This document shows, piece after piece, positions 62,556 through 64,000 of a DNA stretch of 64,000 nucleotides. The position numbers and the translations under genes are program-made. Under the pieces are notes generated by a model. That model worked only from the letters and a program-made list of their open reading frames with translations, did no database searches and had not been told where the DNA came from. Location: the NCBI RefSeq assembly GCF_023100725.1, contig NZ_CP095501.1, forward strand, positions 2,356,001 to 2,420,000. The letters run 5' to 3'. Position 1 is the first letter of the stretch; every line of letters begins with the position of its first letter. The DNA comes from Arthrobacter antioxidans. GTDB taxonomy: Bacteria; Actinomycetota; Actinomycetes; Actinomycetales; Micrococcaceae.

Positions 62556-64000
62556 CTAGTCGGAGTCCTTGGAGCCCAGCGTGGTCTTCTGGACCTGCAT
62601 CAGGAACTCGACGTTGGACTGCGTCTCCCGGATCTTGTTGGTGAGCAGCTCCAGTGCCTGCTGGGTCTCGAGACCCGACAGCACGCGGCGCAGCTTCCAC
62701 ATGATCTTGACCTCGTCGGGCGAGAGCAGGTTCTCCTCGCGACGCGTGCCGGAGGCATTGACGTCCACGGCGGGGAAGATGCGCTTGTCGGCGAGGTTCC
62801 GCGAGAGGCGGAGTTCCATGTTGCCGGTGCCCTTGAACTCCTCGAAGATGACCTCATCCATCTTGGACCCGGTCTCCACGAGGGCGGTCGCGAGGATGGT
62901 GAGCGAGCCACCGTTCTCGATGTTGCGCGCGGCACCGAAGAACCGCTTCGGCGGGTACAGCGCTGCCGAGTCGACGCCACCGGAGAGGATGCGGCCCGAC
63001 GCCGGAGCGGCCAGGTTGTAGGCGCGGCCGAGGCGGGTCATGGAGTCGAGGAGCACGACGACGTCCATGCCCATCTCCACGAGGCGCTTGGCGCGCTCGA
63101 TGGAGAGTTCGGCGACCGTGGTGTGGTCGTCGGCGGGGCGGTCGAACGTCGAGGCGATGACCTCGCCCTTCACCGTCCGCTGCATGTCCGTGACTTCCTC
63201 GGGACGCTCGTCCACCAGGACCATCATGAGGTGGACCTCGGGGTTGTTGATCGTGATGGCGTTCGCGATCGCCTGCAGGATCAGGGTCTTGCCGGCCTTG
63301 GGCGGCGAGACGATCAGGCCGCGCTGGCCCTTGCCGATCGGGGCCACGAGGTCGATCACGCGGGGGCCGATCTTCTTCGGGTCCGTCTCGAGGCGCAGGC
63401 GGTCCGAGGGGTAGAGCGGCACGAGCTTCGCGAACTCGACGCGGTCCTTCAGCTCCTCGGCAGGCTTGCCGTTGATGGAGGTGACGCGGACCAGGGCGTT
63501 GAACTTCTGGCGTGCGGCGGCCTGGGTCTCACCCTCGCGGGGAGCGCGGATGGCGCCGACGACGGCGTCGCCCTTGCGCAGGTTGTGCTTCTTGACCTGG
63601 GCGAGCGAGACGTAGACGTCGTTCGGGCCCGGCAGGTAGCCGGAGGTACGCACGAAGGCGTAGTTCTCGAGGACGTCGAGGATGCCCGCGACGGGCAGCA
63701 GGACGTCGTCGTCGGTGACCTCGACGTCGTCGACCTCGGGGTTCTGGTTCCGGCCGCGTCGGCGGTCGTTGCGCTCGTTGCGGTCGCGGAAGCGGCTGTT
63801 GCGGTCCTCGGGACCGTTCCCTCCGTTGCGGTTCGCACGGTTGCGGCGGTTGCGTCCGCGGCCCTCGTCCTCGGTGGAGCCGTTGCCGCGGTTGTCGCTG
63901 CGCTCGTTGCCGCTGCGGCCGCCGTCGTTCTGGCCGTCATTGGTCGACTGGCCGTTCGACGGGCTGTTGAACTGGTTGCCCGACTGGTTGCCCGACTGGT
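62556..64000 (-). CDS. rho: Transcription termination factor Rho, N-terminus beyond window
   Basis: Hexameric RNA helicase that ends transcription. About 481 residues are visible; the start lies past the right edge. From 64000: an Asn/Gln/Arg/Gly-rich segment of about 95 residues (repeats of QSGN, then [28 protein letters not shown]), an acidic stretch DVEVTDDD, then the RNA-binding domain ([16 protein letters not shown]) and ATPase: P-loop [43 protein letters not shown] and Arg-finger region near [12 protein letters not shown]. Long Rho insertions are typical of high-GC actinobacteria. The first gene of the conserved block. Confidence 0.96.
   Translation of the reverse strand, partial: QSGNQSGNQFNSPSNGQSTNDGQNDGGRSGNERSDNRGNGSTEDEGRGRNRRNRANRNGGNGPEDRNSRFRDRNERNDRRRGRNQNPEVDDVEVTDDDVLLPVAGILDVLENYAFVRTSGYLPGPNDVYVSLAQVKKHNLRKGDAVVGAIRAPREGETQAAARQKFNALVRVTSINGKPAEELKDRVEFAKLVPLYPSDRLRLETDPKKIGPRVIDLVAPIGKGQRGLIVSPPKAGKTLILQAIANAITINNPEVHLMMVLVDERPEEVTDMQRTVKGEVIASTFDRPADDHTTVAELSIERAKRLVEMGMDVVVLLDSMTRLGRAYNLAAPASGRILSGGVDSAALYPPKRFFGAARNIENGGSLTILATALVETGSKMDEVIFEEFKGTGNMELRLSRNLADKRIFPAVDVNASGTRREENLLSPDEVKIMWKLRRVLSGLETQQALELLTNKIRETQSNVEFLMQVQKTTLGSKDSD

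Overview
The window is a continuous piece of a high-GC actinobacterial chromosome (about 70% GC by eye, G/C-ending codons almost throughout). Gene content and protein style (NucS instead of MutS/L, DUF2017/DUF3039/DUF2550/DUF6318 proteins, Rho with a long Asn/Arg/Gly-rich N-terminus, a 13E12-type HNH protein) point to the Micrococcaceae, close to Arthrobacter and its relatives. The genus is inferred from protein style, not from rRNA. I saw no rRNA, tRNA, CRISPR array or insertion sequence.

Layout. 0-6 kb (minus strand): NAD de novo operon nrtR-nadA-nadB-nadC-cysteine desulfurase. The four nad and desulfurase genes overlap by 4 bases, and an imperfect palindrome lies upstream of nrtR. 6-20 kb: alpha/beta hydrolase, soluble Ser/Thr kinase, a 51-residue acidic protein, MFS transporter, sbcCD, aquaporin-like channel, a degenerate ADP-ribosylglycohydrolase homologue, SDR, DnaQ-BRCT exonuclease, HAD protein, and DedA with a GNAT acetyltransferase. 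20-26.7 kb: rdgB-rph, murI with a metallo-hydrolase, clpS-DUF2017, and the pncB-pncA salvage operon. 26.7-30.4 kb: SF2 helicase, MFS transporter, DUF3039. 30.5-33.6 kb: the most accessory-looking part, with a 13E12/HNH protein and a secreted PKD-like protein plus DUF6318 lipoprotein crossed by a patch of markedly low GC. 33.6-45.4 kb: ABC exporter, old-yellow-enzyme reductase, YbbN-like protein, a large membrane protein of unknown function, AI-2E permease, alpha/beta hydrolase, small zinc-type protein, nucS, nagA, DUF2550.

45.4-64 kb is the conserved actinobacterial block rho-prfA-prmC-tsaC-wecA-(atpI/Z)-atpBEFHAGDC-DUF2550, all on the minus strand. It is interrupted by envelope-glycan genes: a CapD-type dehydratase, two GlfT1-like GT2 glycosyltransferases and a sugar epimerase. 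A perfect 18-bp palindrome lies in the divergent promoter region of that insert.

The best-supported general signal is leaderless transcription. At least fourteen start codons sit 5-7 bases after a TAnnnT -10 hexamer and have no Shine-Dalgarno sequence; this also fixes several start sites. The NAD theme is strong: de novo synthesis, its regulator, the salvage pair and an ADP-ribosylglycohydrolase homologue lie within 26 kb. I did not find a clearly new defence or secretion system. The best leads for something undescribed are the mosaic DUF6318/PKD pair, the glycan genes inside the rho-atp block with their palindrome, and the degenerate ADP-ribosylglycohydrolase.
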